Source: Micromonospora phaseoli (GTDB lineage: Bacteria; Actinomycetota; Actinomycetes; Mycobacteriales; Micromonosporaceae). From it: DNA of 64,000 nt. The DNA lies in the NCBI RefSeq assembly GCF_900109115.1, contig NZ_FNYV01000011.1, positions 143,696 through 207,695 on the forward strand, read 5' to 3'. Both the position numbers and the translations under genes were made by a program. The notes under the pieces are model-generated. The model made no database searches. It worked only from the letters and a program-made list of their open reading frames with translations, and was not told the DNA's origin. Positions 33,060 through 41,579 of the stretch are shown here, piece by piece. Within the stretch, counting starts at the first letter, position 1. The number at the start of each line of letters is the position of its first letter.

Positions 33060-34058
33060 GTGAGCAGCAACCGTGAGATCCACCTGGCTTCCCGTCCGCA
33101 GGGCTGGCCCACCGGCGACAACTTCCGGCTGGTCACCACCGAGGTGCCGGTGCCCGGGCCGGGGCAGCTGGTCGTTCGCAACCAGTACATCTCGGTGGAC
33201 CCGTACATGCGGGGGCGGATGAACGACGTGCGCTCCTACGTGCCGCCGTTCGCCCTCGACGCGCCGTTGGACGGCGGAGCGGTCGGCGAGGTGGTGGCCG
33301 GCGGGTCCGACGAGATCTCCCTGGGCGACACCGTGCTGCACGGCCTCGGCTGGCGGGAGTTCGCGCTGCTCGACGCGAAGGCGGCCCGGAAGGTCGATCC
33401 GGGTCTCGCGCCGCTGACCGCGTACCTCGGTGTGCTGGGGATGACCGGGTTGACCGCGTACGCGGGGCTGCTGGAGGTGGCCGCGATGAAGCCGGGCGAG
33501 ACGGTCTTCGTCTCGGGTGCGGCCGGCGCGGTGGGCAGCGTGGTCGGCCAGATCGCCAAACTCAGGGGCGCCGGTCGGGTGGTCGGCAGCGCCGGCTCGG
33601 CGGCCAAGGTCGAGCGACTGCGCGCGCTCGGCTTCGACGCCGCCTTCGACTACCACGACGGCCCGGTCCGCGACCTGCTCCGGGCCGCCGCTCCCGGCGG
33701 GGTCGACGTCTACTTCGACAACGTCGGCGGCGAGCATCTGGAGGCGGCCATCTCGTCGATGAACCCGCACGGCCGCGCCGCGATCTGCGGCATGATCGCG
33801 CACTACAACGACACCGAGCCGCCGGCCGCGCCGCGCAACCTGGCACAGGTCATCGGCAAGCGGCTGACCCTGCGCGGCTTCCTGGTCAGCGACCACGGGC
33901 AGCTGCGGGAGCAGTTCGTGCGGGAGGTCTCCGGCTGGCTGCGCGAGGGCACCCTCAGCTACGACGAGACGATCGTCGACGGCCTGGAGAACGCCCCGGC
34001 GGCCTTCCTCGGCCTGCTGCGGGGAGAGAACCTCGGCAAGATGCTGGTGCGGGTGTGA
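33060..34058 (+). CDS. NADP-dependent oxidoreductase, zinc-free MDR family
   Basis: A 332-residue medium-chain reductase of the leukotriene B4 dehydrogenase/CurA type. It has VDPYMRGRMNDVRSY at the N-terminus, the nucleotide-binding VSGAAGAVGSVVGQ near residue 150, and FDNVGGEHLEAAI; zinc-ligand cysteines are absent. These enzymes reduce C=C bonds of enones or similar electrophiles with NADPH. The GTG start follows GGAAAGGA. Its place between priA and hisF, with gaps of 32 and 62 bp, is unexpected because no histidine step needs such an enzyme; it may be a detoxifying passenger. Confidence 0.88.
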   Translation: MSSNREIHLASRPQGWPTGDNFRLVTTEVPVPGPGQLVVRNQYISVDPYMRGRMNDVRSYVPPFALDAPLDGGAVGEVVAGGSDEISLGDTVLHGLGWREFALLDAKAARKVDPGLAPLTAYLGVLGMTGLTAYAGLLEVAAMKPGETVFVSGAAGAVGSVVGQIAKLRGAGRVVGSAGSAAKVERLRALGFDAAFDYHDGPVRDLLRAAAPGGVDVYFDNVGGEHLEAAISSMNPHGRAAICGMIAHYNDTEPPAAPRNLAQVIGKRLTLRGFLVSDHGQLREQFVREVSGWLREGTLSYDETIVDGLENAPAAFLGLLRGENLGKMLVRV

Positions 34059-34108
34059 TTCACGGCGGTCGGCCCCGGTCGGGCCGGCCGCTGTCACCCG
34101 CGCAGCGA

Positions 34109-34114
34109 TAGGCT
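34109..34114 (+). promoter_or_regulatory. Candidate hisF -10 box (leaderless)
   Basis: TAGGCT ends 6 nt before ATG 34121 with no ribosome site between, suggesting hisF can be transcribed separately from the upstream oxidoreductase. Confidence 0.5.
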
Positions 34115-34120
34115 CACGGC

Positions 34121-34888
34121 ATGACGGTGGCGGTGCGGGTGATCCCCTGTCTCGACGTGGACGCGGGACGAGTGGTCAAGGGCGTCAACTTCCTGGACCT
34201 GCGGGACGCGGGCGACCCGGTCGAGCTGGCCGCCGCTTACGACCGGGCGGGCGCCGACGAGCTGACCTTCCTCGACGTCACCGCCTCCGCCAGCGATCGC
34301 GGCACGATGCTCGACGTGGTCCGGCGTACGGCGGAGTCGGTCTTCATCCCGCTGACCGTCGGCGGCGGTGTCCGCACGGTGGCGGACGTGGACGTCCTGC
34401 TGCGCGCCGGTGCCGACAAGGTCGGGGTGAACACGGCGGCGATCGCCCGGCCCGAGCTGGTCGCGGAGATCGCGGAGCGGTTCGGTCGGCAGGTGCTGGT
34501 GCTCTCGCTGGACGTTCGGCGGGCCCCGGCCGGCACCACCCCGAGCGGGTTCGAGGTGACCACGCACGGGGGTCGGCGCGGCACCGGGCTGGACGCCGTT
34601 TCGTGGGCGCGGCGCGGGGCCGAGCTGGGTGCCGGTGAGATCCTGCTCAACTCGATGGACGCGGACGGCACCAAGGCCGGCTTCGACCTCGAACTCATCG
34701 GCGCGGTGCGCCGGGTGGTCGACGTGCCGGTGGTGGCCAGCGGCGGCGCGGGCGAGGTGGCCCACTTTCCGCCGGCGATCGGTGCCGGCGCCGACGCGGT
34801 GCTCGCCGCGAGCGTCTTCCACTTCGGGGAGCTGACGGTCGGGCAGGTCAAGGATGTGCTGCGGGGCGCCGGTCACGCCGTGCGCTGA
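34121..34888 (+). CDS. hisF: Imidazole glycerol phosphate synthase cyclase subunit HisF
   Basis: A 255-residue (beta-alpha)8 cyclase that, with ammonia from HisH, forms imidazole glycerol phosphate and AICAR. The catalytic aspartates lie in IPCLDVDAGRVVKG and in NSMDADGTKAGFD. FLDVTASASDRGTML and GGGVRTVADVDVLLRAGADK are typical. ATG 34121 is 6 nt after a TAGGCT box. The stop is only 3 bp from the stop of the convergent minus-strand gene. In Streptomyces hisI lies close to hisF, but here it is 14 kb away. Confidence 0.96.
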   Translation: MTVAVRVIPCLDVDAGRVVKGVNFLDLRDAGDPVELAAAYDRAGADELTFLDVTASASDRGTMLDVVRRTAESVFIPLTVGGGVRTVADVDVLLRAGADKVGVNTAAIARPELVAEIAERFGRQVLVLSLDVRRAPAGTTPSGFEVTTHGGRRGTGLDAVSWARRGAELGAGEILLNSMDADGTKAGFDLELIGAVRRVVDVPVVASGGAGEVAHFPPAIGAGADAVLAASVFHFGELTVGQVKDVLRGAGHAVR

Positions 34889-34891
34889 CGC

Positions 34892-35353
34892 TCAGCCGCG
34901 GTCGGAGTAACCCTCGGGGGAGCGCCGGGGCATCGGGATGGACCGCACGATGTATTCCTGCACGGCAGCCGCGTGTTCGGCCTCGTCGAGGTGCCATTCC
35001 GCGGTGCCCGGCGCGGTCCGGCGGCTGAGCACTCCCTGCACGGTGTCGACGGTGGTGGCCAGTCCGGCGCTGGGTCGGGAACGCCAGAGGTGTTCTCCGT
35101 CGGGGGTGAGCCGGAACCATCCGTCGGTGACATCGACCAGGCCGGCACCGAGCAGCCGGCGGATCGCCTTCTCCACGTCGTGGCGCTCCGGGATGGTCTG
35201 GTCGAGGTGGTCGGCGGTGGAGAGCACGTCGGTGAGGCGCACCCCCTCGGGGCGCCGGGTGGTCGGGGACCGTCGGTGGCGTCCGGCGCCGCTGGCGATC
35301 ACCAACGAGACGAAGATCCATGCGTCGGTGCGACGCCAGGCGTTGTCCCCCAT
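34892..35353 (-). CDS. Winged-helix-like hypothetical protein
   Basis: A 153-residue protein with no name I can assign. The region TDVLSTADHLDQTIPERHDVEKAIRRLLGAGLVDVTDGWFRLT has the helix-helix-strand pattern of a winged-helix domain and ends in a likely wing strand. The N-terminus (RRTDAWIFVSLVIASG) is hydrophobic and the C-terminus acidic. ATG 35353 is chosen over the upstream in-frame ATG at 35410, which adds an unrelated basic stretch. It converges on hisF with a 3-bp gap. It may be a transcription factor or simply a small structural domain. Confidence 0.65.
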   Translation of the reverse strand: MGDNAWRRTDAWIFVSLVIASGAGRHRRSPTTRRPEGVRLTDVLSTADHLDQTIPERHDVEKAIRRLLGAGLVDVTDGWFRLTPDGEHLWRSRPSAGLATTVDTVQGVLSRRTAPGTAEWHLDEAEHAAAVQEYIVRSIPMPRRSPEGYSDRG

Positions 35354-35497
35354 GCGGAGATTCTGCCGGGCGATCCGGCTTGAAGAAAACACCGCCCACC
35401 GTACTGCCACTGTCGGTTACGAAACAACTTCACAGGGTTGACATGGGGTAGCCGGATCTGACGCGATGCGCTATGAGGGAGTGGCGCTGGGTGCCGG

Positions 35498-36154
35498 TCA
35501 GTTGGCCGGCGCCGCCTCGATCCGCTCCGGGGCTGGCGGGGCGGCCGGCTCGGGGACGTCGCAGTAGGGCAGGAACAGTTGGGCGAGCGGTCCGATGGTC
35601 AGCGCGTACGCGATCGTGCCGAGGCCGACCGTCCCGCCGAGCAGTGCGCCCACGGCCAGCACGCCGATCTCGATGACGGTGCGGACCAGTCGCAGCGACC
35701 GGCCGGGCCGGCGGGCGGCGAAGCCGGTCATCAGCCCGTCGCGGGGGCCGGGTCCGAGCCGGGCACCCAGGTAGAGGGCGGTGGCGGCGCCATTGCCGAC
35801 GATCCCGGACACCAGCAGTACGACGCGTAGGGCGACCGGCCCACCGGGTGGCAGCAGGGCCAGGGTGGCGTCGACCGCCAGGCCGATGACCACCACGTTG
35901 GCCACGGTGCCGACGCCGGGGCGCTGCCGCAGTGGGATCCAGGTGAGCAGCACCAACGCCCCGACAGCGATCACCACGGTGCCCATGGTCAGGCCGGTCA
36001 GCCGGGACAGCCCCTGGTGGAACACGTCCCAGGGGTTCAGGCCGAGCCCGGAGCGGATCATCAGCGCCATGCTGAAGCCGTAGAGGAGGAGCCCGACGAA
36101 CAGCTGCGTCAGTCGCCGGGCGGGCCGGTGCCGGAGGTTGCCAATCAGTGCCAC
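35498..36154 (-). CDS. YczE/YyaS/YitT-family integral membrane protein
   Basis: A 218-residue protein with five or six hydrophobic helices. It has the YczE pattern FVGLLLYGFSMALMIRSGLG followed by LNPWDVFHQGLSRLTGL at the N-terminus, and GPGPRDGLMTGF in the middle. The function is not established; transport of a small molecule is suspected. The start is GTG 36154 (VALIGN) or GTG 36163. It is divergent from a MocR regulator, an association known for YczE genes, and CCAATTGG-type sites lie between and inside the two starts, so MocR probably controls it. Confidence 0.83.
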   Translation of the reverse strand: MALIGNLRHRPARRLTQLFVGLLLYGFSMALMIRSGLGLNPWDVFHQGLSRLTGLTMGTVVIAVGALVLLTWIPLRQRPGVGTVANVVVIGLAVDATLALLPPGGPVALRVVLLVSGIVGNGAATALYLGARLGPGPRDGLMTGFAARRPGRSLRLVRTVIEIGVLAVGALLGGTVGLGTIAYALTIGPLAQLFLPYCDVPEPAAPPAPERIEAAPAN

Positions 36155-36244
36155 GCATGCCACCCTGGGGGGCCAATTGGCGGTGGTACAGAGCCAATAT
36201 CGGGGGAGTGGCCATGGCAAGTCAGCTTCGCGGGGTCCAATTGG
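36141..36244. promoter_or_regulatory. Cluster of CCAAT/CCAATTGG sites between yczE and the MocR gene
   Basis: CCAAT occurs at 36141, 36173 (in GCCAATTGGC), 36194 and 36237 (in CCAATTGG). The spacings of 32, 21 and 43 bp are close to 3, 2 and 4 helical turns, so the sites lie on one face of the DNA. AT-rich sites in such GC-rich DNA suggest an operator array for the MocR protein. The last site is inside the MocR coding region. Confidence 0.6.
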
Positions 36245-37671
36245 CCCGGTTGCTCGGGCAGTGGCACGCCCTGCCCGGCCGGCGGCGCAGTCCCGACTAC
36301 GCGGCGCTGGCCGGCGCCGTACGCGGTCTGCTCGCCGACGGGCGGCTGCCCCTGGGCGTACGCCTGCCCGCCGAGCGCGACCTCGCCGAGGCGCTGCGGA
36401 TCAGCCGCACCACCGTCACCGCGGCCTACCGCGAGCTGCGTGACAGTGGGCACCTGGCCAGCCGGCGGGGTGCGGGCAGCTGGACGATGCTGCCCGGGAC
36501 GCACCGGGTGGCACCCAACGGTCTGTGGATCCCGCTGGACGACCGGGACATGCTCGACCTCGGGGTGGCCGCGCTGGCCGCCCCGCCCGAACTGCTTCCG
36601 GCGGCCCGTGCCGCCGCCGAGGACCTGCCCCGCTACCTCGGCGGCGCCGGGTACCACCCGATCGGGATCATCGAGCTGCGGGAGGCGGTCGCCCAGCGCT
36701 ACACCGAGCGGGGCCTGCCCACCTCGCCCGACCAGATCATGGTCACCAACGGCACGCAGCACGCTCTGGACCTGGTGCTGCGGCTGGCGCTCTCGCCGGG
36801 CGGCGGGGTTCTGGTCGAATCGCCCAGCTACCCCAACGCCCTCGCGGCACTCGCCGCCCGGCGGGCCCGGATCACCACCTACGGCCTGGCCGCCGACGCC
36901 ACCGGGTGGGACGCGGACCTGCTGCTGGGCACGCTGCGGCAGGTGCGTCCGCGGGTCGGCTACCTGATTCCCGACTTCCAGAACCCGACGGGCCACCTGA
37001 TGCCGACCGAGCTGCGCGAGCGGCTGGTGACCACCGCGCACGCCGTCGGCACCGACCTGGTGATCGACGAGTCCTTCGTCGACCTGCCGCTGGACGGAAC
37101 CGAACTGCCGCCACCGACCGCCAGTTTCGACCGGCACTCCCGGGTGGTCAGCATCGGCGGGATGAGCAAGCCGTTCTGGGGCGGGCTGCGGATCGGCTGG
37201 ATCCGGGCCTCCGCACCGCAGGTGCAGCGGCTGGCCGCCGCACGGGTGGGCGTCGACATGTCCAGCCCGGTGCTGGACCAGCTGGTCGCCGTGCACCTGC
37301 TGGACGTCGCGCCGGCCATCGTGGCCGCCCGGCGCGCGCAGCTGGCCATCCAGCGGGACGCGCTGCTCGGCGCGCTCGCCGCCCGGCTTCCGCAGTGGCG
37401 GGTCATCGTCCCCCGAGGTGGCGTGACGCTCTGGGCCGAGCTGGACGGGCCGATCTCCAGCGCGCTGGCGCGGGCGGCCGAGGAGGTCGGGGTACGCCTG
37501 GCGCCCGGCCCGCGGTTCGGCCTGGACGGCACGCTGGAACGCTTCCTGCGGCTGCCGTTCACGCTGCCGGCCGCCGACCTGGTGGAGGCGGTCGGCCGGA
37601 TCGCCGCCGTCCGCTACGACCTGGACCGGACGGGTTCGCCCCGGTGGCGGGAACCCAGCGTCATCGCCTGA
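36214..37671 (+). CDS. MocR-family regulator (GntR winged helix fused to aminotransferase-like domain)
   Basis: A 485-residue PLP-dependent transcription factor. The N-terminal GntR-type winged helix (PAERDLAEALRISRTTVTAA, then YRELRDSG) covers residues 20-95. A fold type I aminotransferase domain follows, with the PLP lysine Lys319 in GGMSKPFWGGLRIGW and YLIPDFQNPTGHLMP. Regulators of this class sense PLP or an amino compound and usually bind direct repeats near their own start. ATG 36214 has GGGGGAG 5 nt upstream. Its divergent partner is a YczE membrane protein. The effector is unknown. Confidence 0.9.
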   Translation: MASQLRGVQLARLLGQWHALPGRRRSPDYAALAGAVRGLLADGRLPLGVRLPAERDLAEALRISRTTVTAAYRELRDSGHLASRRGAGSWTMLPGTHRVAPNGLWIPLDDRDMLDLGVAALAAPPELLPAARAAAEDLPRYLGGAGYHPIGIIELREAVAQRYTERGLPTSPDQIMVTNGTQHALDLVLRLALSPGGGVLVESPSYPNALAALAARRARITTYGLAADATGWDADLLLGTLRQVRPRVGYLIPDFQNPTGHLMPTELRERLVTTAHAVGTDLVIDESFVDLPLDGTELPPPTASFDRHSRVVSIGGMSKPFWGGLRIGWIRASAPQVQRLAAARVGVDMSSPVLDQLVAVHLLDVAPAIVAARRAQLAIQRDALLGALAARLPQWRVIVPRGGVTLWAELDGPISSALARAAEEVGVRLAPGPRFGLDGTLERFLRLPFTLPAADLVEAVGRIAAVRYDLDRTGSPRWREPSVIA

Positions 37672-37676
37672 CCCCG

Positions 37677-37746
37677 CCCCGCCGATCTAGGGCCAAATGT
37701 CGCTGAATGATCTCCAGCGAGGACGATGGTCCCTAGATCGGCGGGG
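37677..37746. terminator. Bidirectional terminator-like hairpin between convergent genes
   Basis: The outer arms CCCCGCCGATCTAGGG (37677-37692) and its exact complement (37731-37746) make a 16-bp stem. Inside is a second stem TCGCTG/CAGCGA (37700-37705, 37715-37720). It lies between the stops of the MocR gene (plus) and the acyl-CoA ligase (minus), the expected place for a shared terminator. The elaborate two-stem structure also resembles a dispersed palindromic repeat. Confidence 0.8.
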
Positions 37747-37766
37747 GCGGGGCGGGGAACTGGTTG

Positions 37767-39587
37767 TCAGACCTCGGCGACGGTGCCCGCGTACATCTTG
37801 TCGATCTCGGCGGAGAAGTTGCTCTCCACCCCACGTCGCTTGATCTTCAGCGACGGGGTGATCTCGCCGTCCTCGATCGTCAGGTCACGCGGCAGGATGG
37901 TGACCTTCTTGATGGTCTCCCAGCGGTTCAACTTGCTGTTGAGCTGGGCGACGTACTCCTCGACCATGGCCTGGGCCTCCGGCGAGGCGACGATCTCGGT
38001 GTAGGAGCGGCCCTCCAGCGGGGTACCGGCGGCCCAGCCGACGATGGCGTCCGGGTCCAGCGTCACCAGCATCGTGCAGAAGTTGCGCGCCTGGCCGACG
38101 ACCACGGCCTGCGAGGTGTACGGGCAGGTGGCCTTGAACATGCCCTCGATGTGCGACGGCGCGACGTACTTGCCGCCGGAGGTCTTGACCAGATCCTTCT
38201 TCCGGTCCGTGATACGCAGGTAGCCGTCGTCGTCGAGGGTGCCGATGTCGCCGGTGCGGAAGAAGCCGTCGTCGGTGAAGGCGGCGGCGGTCTCCTCGGG
38301 CAGGTTGTGGTACCCCCGCATCACCGGCCGGCCCTTGATCAGGATCTCGCCGTCGGTGTCGATGCGGCACTCCAGGTCGCCCATCGCCTTGCCGACGGTG
38401 CCGATACGCAGCCCGTCCGGCGGGTTGACGAAGTTGCCGGCGCTGCTCTCGGTCAGCCCGTAGCCCTCCGAGATCGGCAGGTTCGCCGCGGCGAAGAAGG
38501 TGGCGATCTCCGGGCTGAGCGGGGCGGCACCGGACACCAGCACCCGGATCCGGCCGCCGAGTCGGGCCTGCAGCTTGCTGAAGACCAGCTTCTCGGCCAC
38601 CGTGTACTTGAGCTTCAGCCCGCCGGGGACCGGCTTGCCGGCCTGCTCCAGGGCGACCTTCTCCTTGCCGACGCCCACGGCCCAGGCGAAGATCTTCGCC
38701 TTCGCGCCGCCGGCGTCGCGCGCGGTGGTCACGGACTTGTTGTAGACCTTCTCGTAGACCCGGGGTGCGCCGCACATCAGCGTCGGACGGACCACCGAGA
38801 GCAACTCGACCAGCTTGTCGACCCGCCCGTCCACGTACGTCGGCAGGCCGACGTGGGTGGCGCCGCAGAGCAGCGTCTTGCCGAACGAGTGAGACAGCGG
38901 AAGCCAGAGGTACTGCAGGTCGTCGTCGCGTAGCAGCCCGACGTCCTCCTGCGCCACGCCCTCCCAGCACCAGCCGCCGTGCAGCAGCTCGACGCCCTTG
39001 GGCTTGCCAGTGGTGCCGGAGGTGTAGATCAGGGTCGCCAGGTGGTCCGGGCCGATGTCCGCGACCAGGCGGTCGACCAGCTCCGGGTCCTCGGCGAGCC
39101 GCTGGCTGCCCTGCTCCTCCAGTTGGGCGAGGGTCAGCTGGGGCACGGCCGCCGACGGGTCGGGGGCACCGTCGATGAGGACCACGTGGGTCAGCGCGGG
39201 CAGGTCGGCGCCGGCGATCTTGGCCGCCTGCTCCGGGTTCTCCGCGAAGAGCACCTTCGAGCCGGAGTCGGCGAGGATGTAGATGGCATCGGCCGGCTCG
39301 GTCGTCGGGTAGACCGTGGTGGTGGCGCCGCTGGCGCACATGATGCCGAAGTCGGCGATCACCCACTCGAGTCGGGTGTTCGCCAGGATTGCGACCGGAT
39401 CCTCCTGGCCGACGCCCAGGCCGTGCAGGCCGGCGGCGACCGCCTTGGCCCGCTGGGCGACCTGTTCCCAGGTCAGCCATACCGGCCCGGCCGGGCCGGG
39501 GTGGGCGAAAGCGTGACGGTCGGGGGTTGCCGCCACACGCTTGAGGAACATGTCAGGAATGGAACGGTACGGTACATCGAGAGCCAT
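37767..39587 (-). CDS. Long-chain fatty acid--CoA ligase (FadD15-like AMP-forming synthetase)
   Basis: A 606-residue member of the acyl-adenylate-forming family. The P-loop LIYTSGTTGKPKGVEL is near residue 185. SEGYGLTESSAG is the acyl/AMP motif, FFRTGDIGTLDDDGYL the A8 hinge region and DRKKDLVKTSGGKYVAP the core motif; the length fits long-chain FACS enzymes. It would activate fatty acids with ATP and CoA. The start is uncertain: ATG 39587 (MALDVPYRSIPDMF) or GTG 39629, which adds 14 residues; GTGACGGTCGTCAC, a perfect dyad at 39616-39629, covers the latter. Terpene synthase and ligase are on the same strand 139 bp apart but are not obviously related in function. Confidence 0.9.
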   Translation of the reverse strand: MALDVPYRSIPDMFLKRVAATPDRHAFAHPGPAGPVWLTWEQVAQRAKAVAAGLHGLGVGQEDPVAILANTRLEWVIADFGIMCASGATTTVYPTTEPADAIYILADSGSKVLFAENPEQAAKIAGADLPALTHVVLIDGAPDPSAAVPQLTLAQLEEQGSQRLAEDPELVDRLVADIGPDHLATLIYTSGTTGKPKGVELLHGGWCWEGVAQEDVGLLRDDDLQYLWLPLSHSFGKTLLCGATHVGLPTYVDGRVDKLVELLSVVRPTLMCGAPRVYEKVYNKSVTTARDAGGAKAKIFAWAVGVGKEKVALEQAGKPVPGGLKLKYTVAEKLVFSKLQARLGGRIRVLVSGAAPLSPEIATFFAAANLPISEGYGLTESSAGNFVNPPDGLRIGTVGKAMGDLECRIDTDGEILIKGRPVMRGYHNLPEETAAAFTDDGFFRTGDIGTLDDDGYLRITDRKKDLVKTSGGKYVAPSHIEGMFKATCPYTSQAVVVGQARNFCTMLVTLDPDAIVGWAAGTPLEGRSYTEIVASPEAQAMVEEYVAQLNSKLNRWETIKKVTILPRDLTIEDGEITPSLKIKRRGVESNFSAEIDKMYAGTVAEV

Positions 39588-39726
39588 CGCTGTAGCCGCC
39601 TTCGGGGGTGGAGGCGTGACGGTCGTCACGGTCGGTGTTCGTTACCGAAGGGTATTGCCTGCGCCGGGCATCGGCTAGTGCTGACGATCATCCGCGCTCC
39701 CGGTCCCGGCAGGTGGAACCGGTGTC

Positions 39727-40662
39727 TCACGTATAGCGCGCGGCTGCCTGCGACCAGTCGTAGGTGGCCCGGATCCAGTTGCGCCGGGTCTCCAGCGCCC
39801 GCCGCACCGCGACACCGTGGCTGGCCAGCAGGTGGTGCTCGGCGCTCAGGTACGCGTCGAGTCGGTCGTTGAACCGGTCGGCGGCGGTCCGCAACGCCAA
39901 CGACTCGTCGCCGGTCTCCCGGGTCAGCACTGTGATCAGGTTGTGCGCGTCCGGCCCGCCCTGGTGCTCCTTGTCGTAGGAGAAGACGTCGTTGCACCAG
40001 CAGATCAGGTCGGCGGAGATCGACTCCAGCGCGGCCCAGCCGGGGTCGGCCCGGCGGGCGGTCGGCGGGGAACCGTTCAGCGCCAGGTCGGTCAGGGTGA
40101 GACTGGGGTACACGCCGCCGGTGTGCCGGCGCATCTGGACGTACTCGTCGACCGGAGGTACCCGCTCGTGTTCGCGGTTGGCCGCCTCCCAGAGCAGCGC
40201 GAGCAGGTACTGGCGCATCGCGGCGGTGAAGCGCAGCAGTACGGCCGGGCGTCGGCGGGCGCGGACCCGCCGGCACAGGTCGGCCAGTCCGAGCCCCAAC
40301 GCCCCGGCGACGGCCGGCACCGGACCTGGTCCGCCCTGGCGGTCCAGCACGTCCAGCAGGGCGGCAACCGTCGGCGCGAGACTGGTCGGGTCGCTGCCCA
40401 GACCGTCCTCGTCGCAGGCGTCATCCATCACGAAGAGCCACGAGATCAGATCGGTCAGTAACCGCAGGCGGTCCAGTGGTGCCTGCGGGCACGCCCGACC
40501 GGCGAGCCCGGCGGCGTCGGCCCGCCGCAGTCGCTGCCCGTTACTGATCAGGCCCAGGTGCTGCGCCCAGTCCGTGCTCTCCCGGGACACCAGCTCCGTG
40601 CCGTCGTGCCGGGCACCGGAGAACGGGGGCTCTCGCAGGGCCGAGACCGCAAAGCTTCGCAT
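39727..40662 (-). CDS. Class I terpene synthase (bacterial sesquiterpene-cyclase type)
   Basis: A 311-residue cyclase with both metal-binding motifs. The aspartate-rich DDACDE is at residues 80-85 (first aspartate Asp80). The NSE triad NDVFSYDKE is at residues 224-232 (Asn224, Ser228, Glu232). The C-terminus ends RATYDWSQAAARY, resembling the RY pair that senses diphosphate. It would ionise a prenyl diphosphate, most likely farnesyl, and cyclise it; the product cannot be predicted. ATG 40662 (MRSFAVSAL) is preferred to an upstream in-frame ATG at 40719. No prenyltransferase, P450 or methyltransferase is adjacent, so this is an orphan terpene gene. Confidence 0.9.
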   Translation of the reverse strand: MRSFAVSALREPPFSGARHDGTELVSRESTDWAQHLGLISNGQRLRRADAAGLAGRACPQAPLDRLRLLTDLISWLFVMDDACDEDGLGSDPTSLAPTVAALLDVLDRQGGPGPVPAVAGALGLGLADLCRRVRARRRPAVLLRFTAAMRQYLLALLWEAANREHERVPPVDEYVQMRRHTGGVYPSLTLTDLALNGSPPTARRADPGWAALESISADLICWCNDVFSYDKEHQGGPDAHNLITVLTRETGDESLALRTAADRFNDRLDAYLSAEHHLLASHGVAVRRALETRRNWIRATYDWSQAAARYT

Positions 40663-40786
40663 CGCGCTCCCTGTCGCGCCGCCCCCCCACGAGGCGGCGC
40701 GGACAGCGTATGGGAGCACTGATGTTGGTCGGCCGATCAGGCGAGTAACGTTTCGGATTTCGCCGTGACCGCTTCCGCGCAGAGGG

Positions 40787-41416
40787 TTAGAAGCCCAGCT
40801 TGGCGCCGCGCAGCCGGTCCATCAGCTCCGGAGCTCCGTCGAGCTGCACCCGGGCGACCCGCTGCCGGCCGGACAGGAACAGGGCCAGCTCGCCCGGCGT
40901 ACCGACCAGCCGTAGCGGCTCACCGCCGCGGCCCGTGACCACCTCGCCGTGCCCGGGCGCCTGCACGAGCAGGTGGGCGGGGAAGCGGCGCAGGGCCAGC
41001 CTGGCCAGCGCCGAGGTACGCCGCCACAGCGCCTTGTCCAGCCCGGTCGGCAACTCGCGCGGCCGCCAGCCCGCCTGGGCGCGGCGTACATCCTCGTGGT
41101 GGATGAAGAACTCCAACGTGTTGGTCAGCTCGTCGACCAGCGGGTTGCTCACCGGGCTCCAGACCGGTGGCTGCCGCACCTGGTCGAGCAGCCTGGACCA
41201 GTCGAGCGCGGCGATCTCGCGCCGGACCCGCTCGGCGTATCCGCGCAGCGGCGCGACGAGGATGCCCGCCCCGGCGTCCGGGCGTCGTTCCCGGACGACC
41301 AGGTGCGCGGCGAGATCACGGGTGGTCCAGCCCTCGTTGATGGTGGGGGCGTCCGGTCCCAGGGTGGACATCAGCTCGGTGAGCGCCTCGCGCTCCGATC
41401 GGGCGTACCGCGACAT
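40787..41416 (-). CDS. TIGR03085-like protein, mycothiol-dependent/DinB superfamily
   Basis: A 209-residue protein of the actinobacterial TIGR03085 type. The N-terminal bundle has TINEGWTTRDLAAHLVVRE, where the His is a probable metal ligand, and LEFFIHHEDVRRAQ is a second metal-binding stretch; a C-terminal strand-rich part contains the GTPGELALFLSGR segment. Related proteins (maleylpyruvate isomerase-like, DinB) bind a metal and often use mycothiol. The reaction is unknown. ATG 41416 is 7 nt after a minus-strand TACGAT box, so the upstream open frame to 41845 is rejected. It is divergent from the ABC exporter genes. Confidence 0.85.
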   Translation of the reverse strand: MSRYARSEREALTELMSTLGPDAPTINEGWTTRDLAAHLVVRERRPDAGAGILVAPLRGYAERVRREIAALDWSRLLDQVRQPPVWSPVSNPLVDELTNTLEFFIHHEDVRRAQAGWRPRELPTGLDKALWRRTSALARLALRRFPAHLLVQAPGHGEVVTGRGGEPLRLVGTPGELALFLSGRQRVARVQLDGAPELMDRLRGAKLGF

Positions 41417-41423
41417 GGCAGTG

Positions 41424-41429
41424 ATCGTA
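41424..41429 (-). promoter_or_regulatory. Candidate -10 box of the TIGR03085-like gene (leaderless)
   Basis: Minus-strand TACGAT, 7 nt before ATG 41416, with no ribosome site between. Confidence 0.5.
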
Positions 41430-41579
41430 GGCCGGTGCGCCGCGGGTCGCCGTTCAGGTACGGCACCAGGCGGCCGGGCGCGCCCGGGGTGACGTCGGAC
41501 ATAGTGCCGTGGGTCGGCGGACCCGGCGCCCAGCGGTAAGGATGAGGGAGGATTATGGCGGCTTACGGCGGGGGAGAAT

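Noticed and set aside
37764..38933. Long plus-strand open frame (389 residues) opposite the acyl-CoA ligase
   Set aside because: Antisense shadow typical of GC-rich genes; the ligase on the minus strand has all its motifs.
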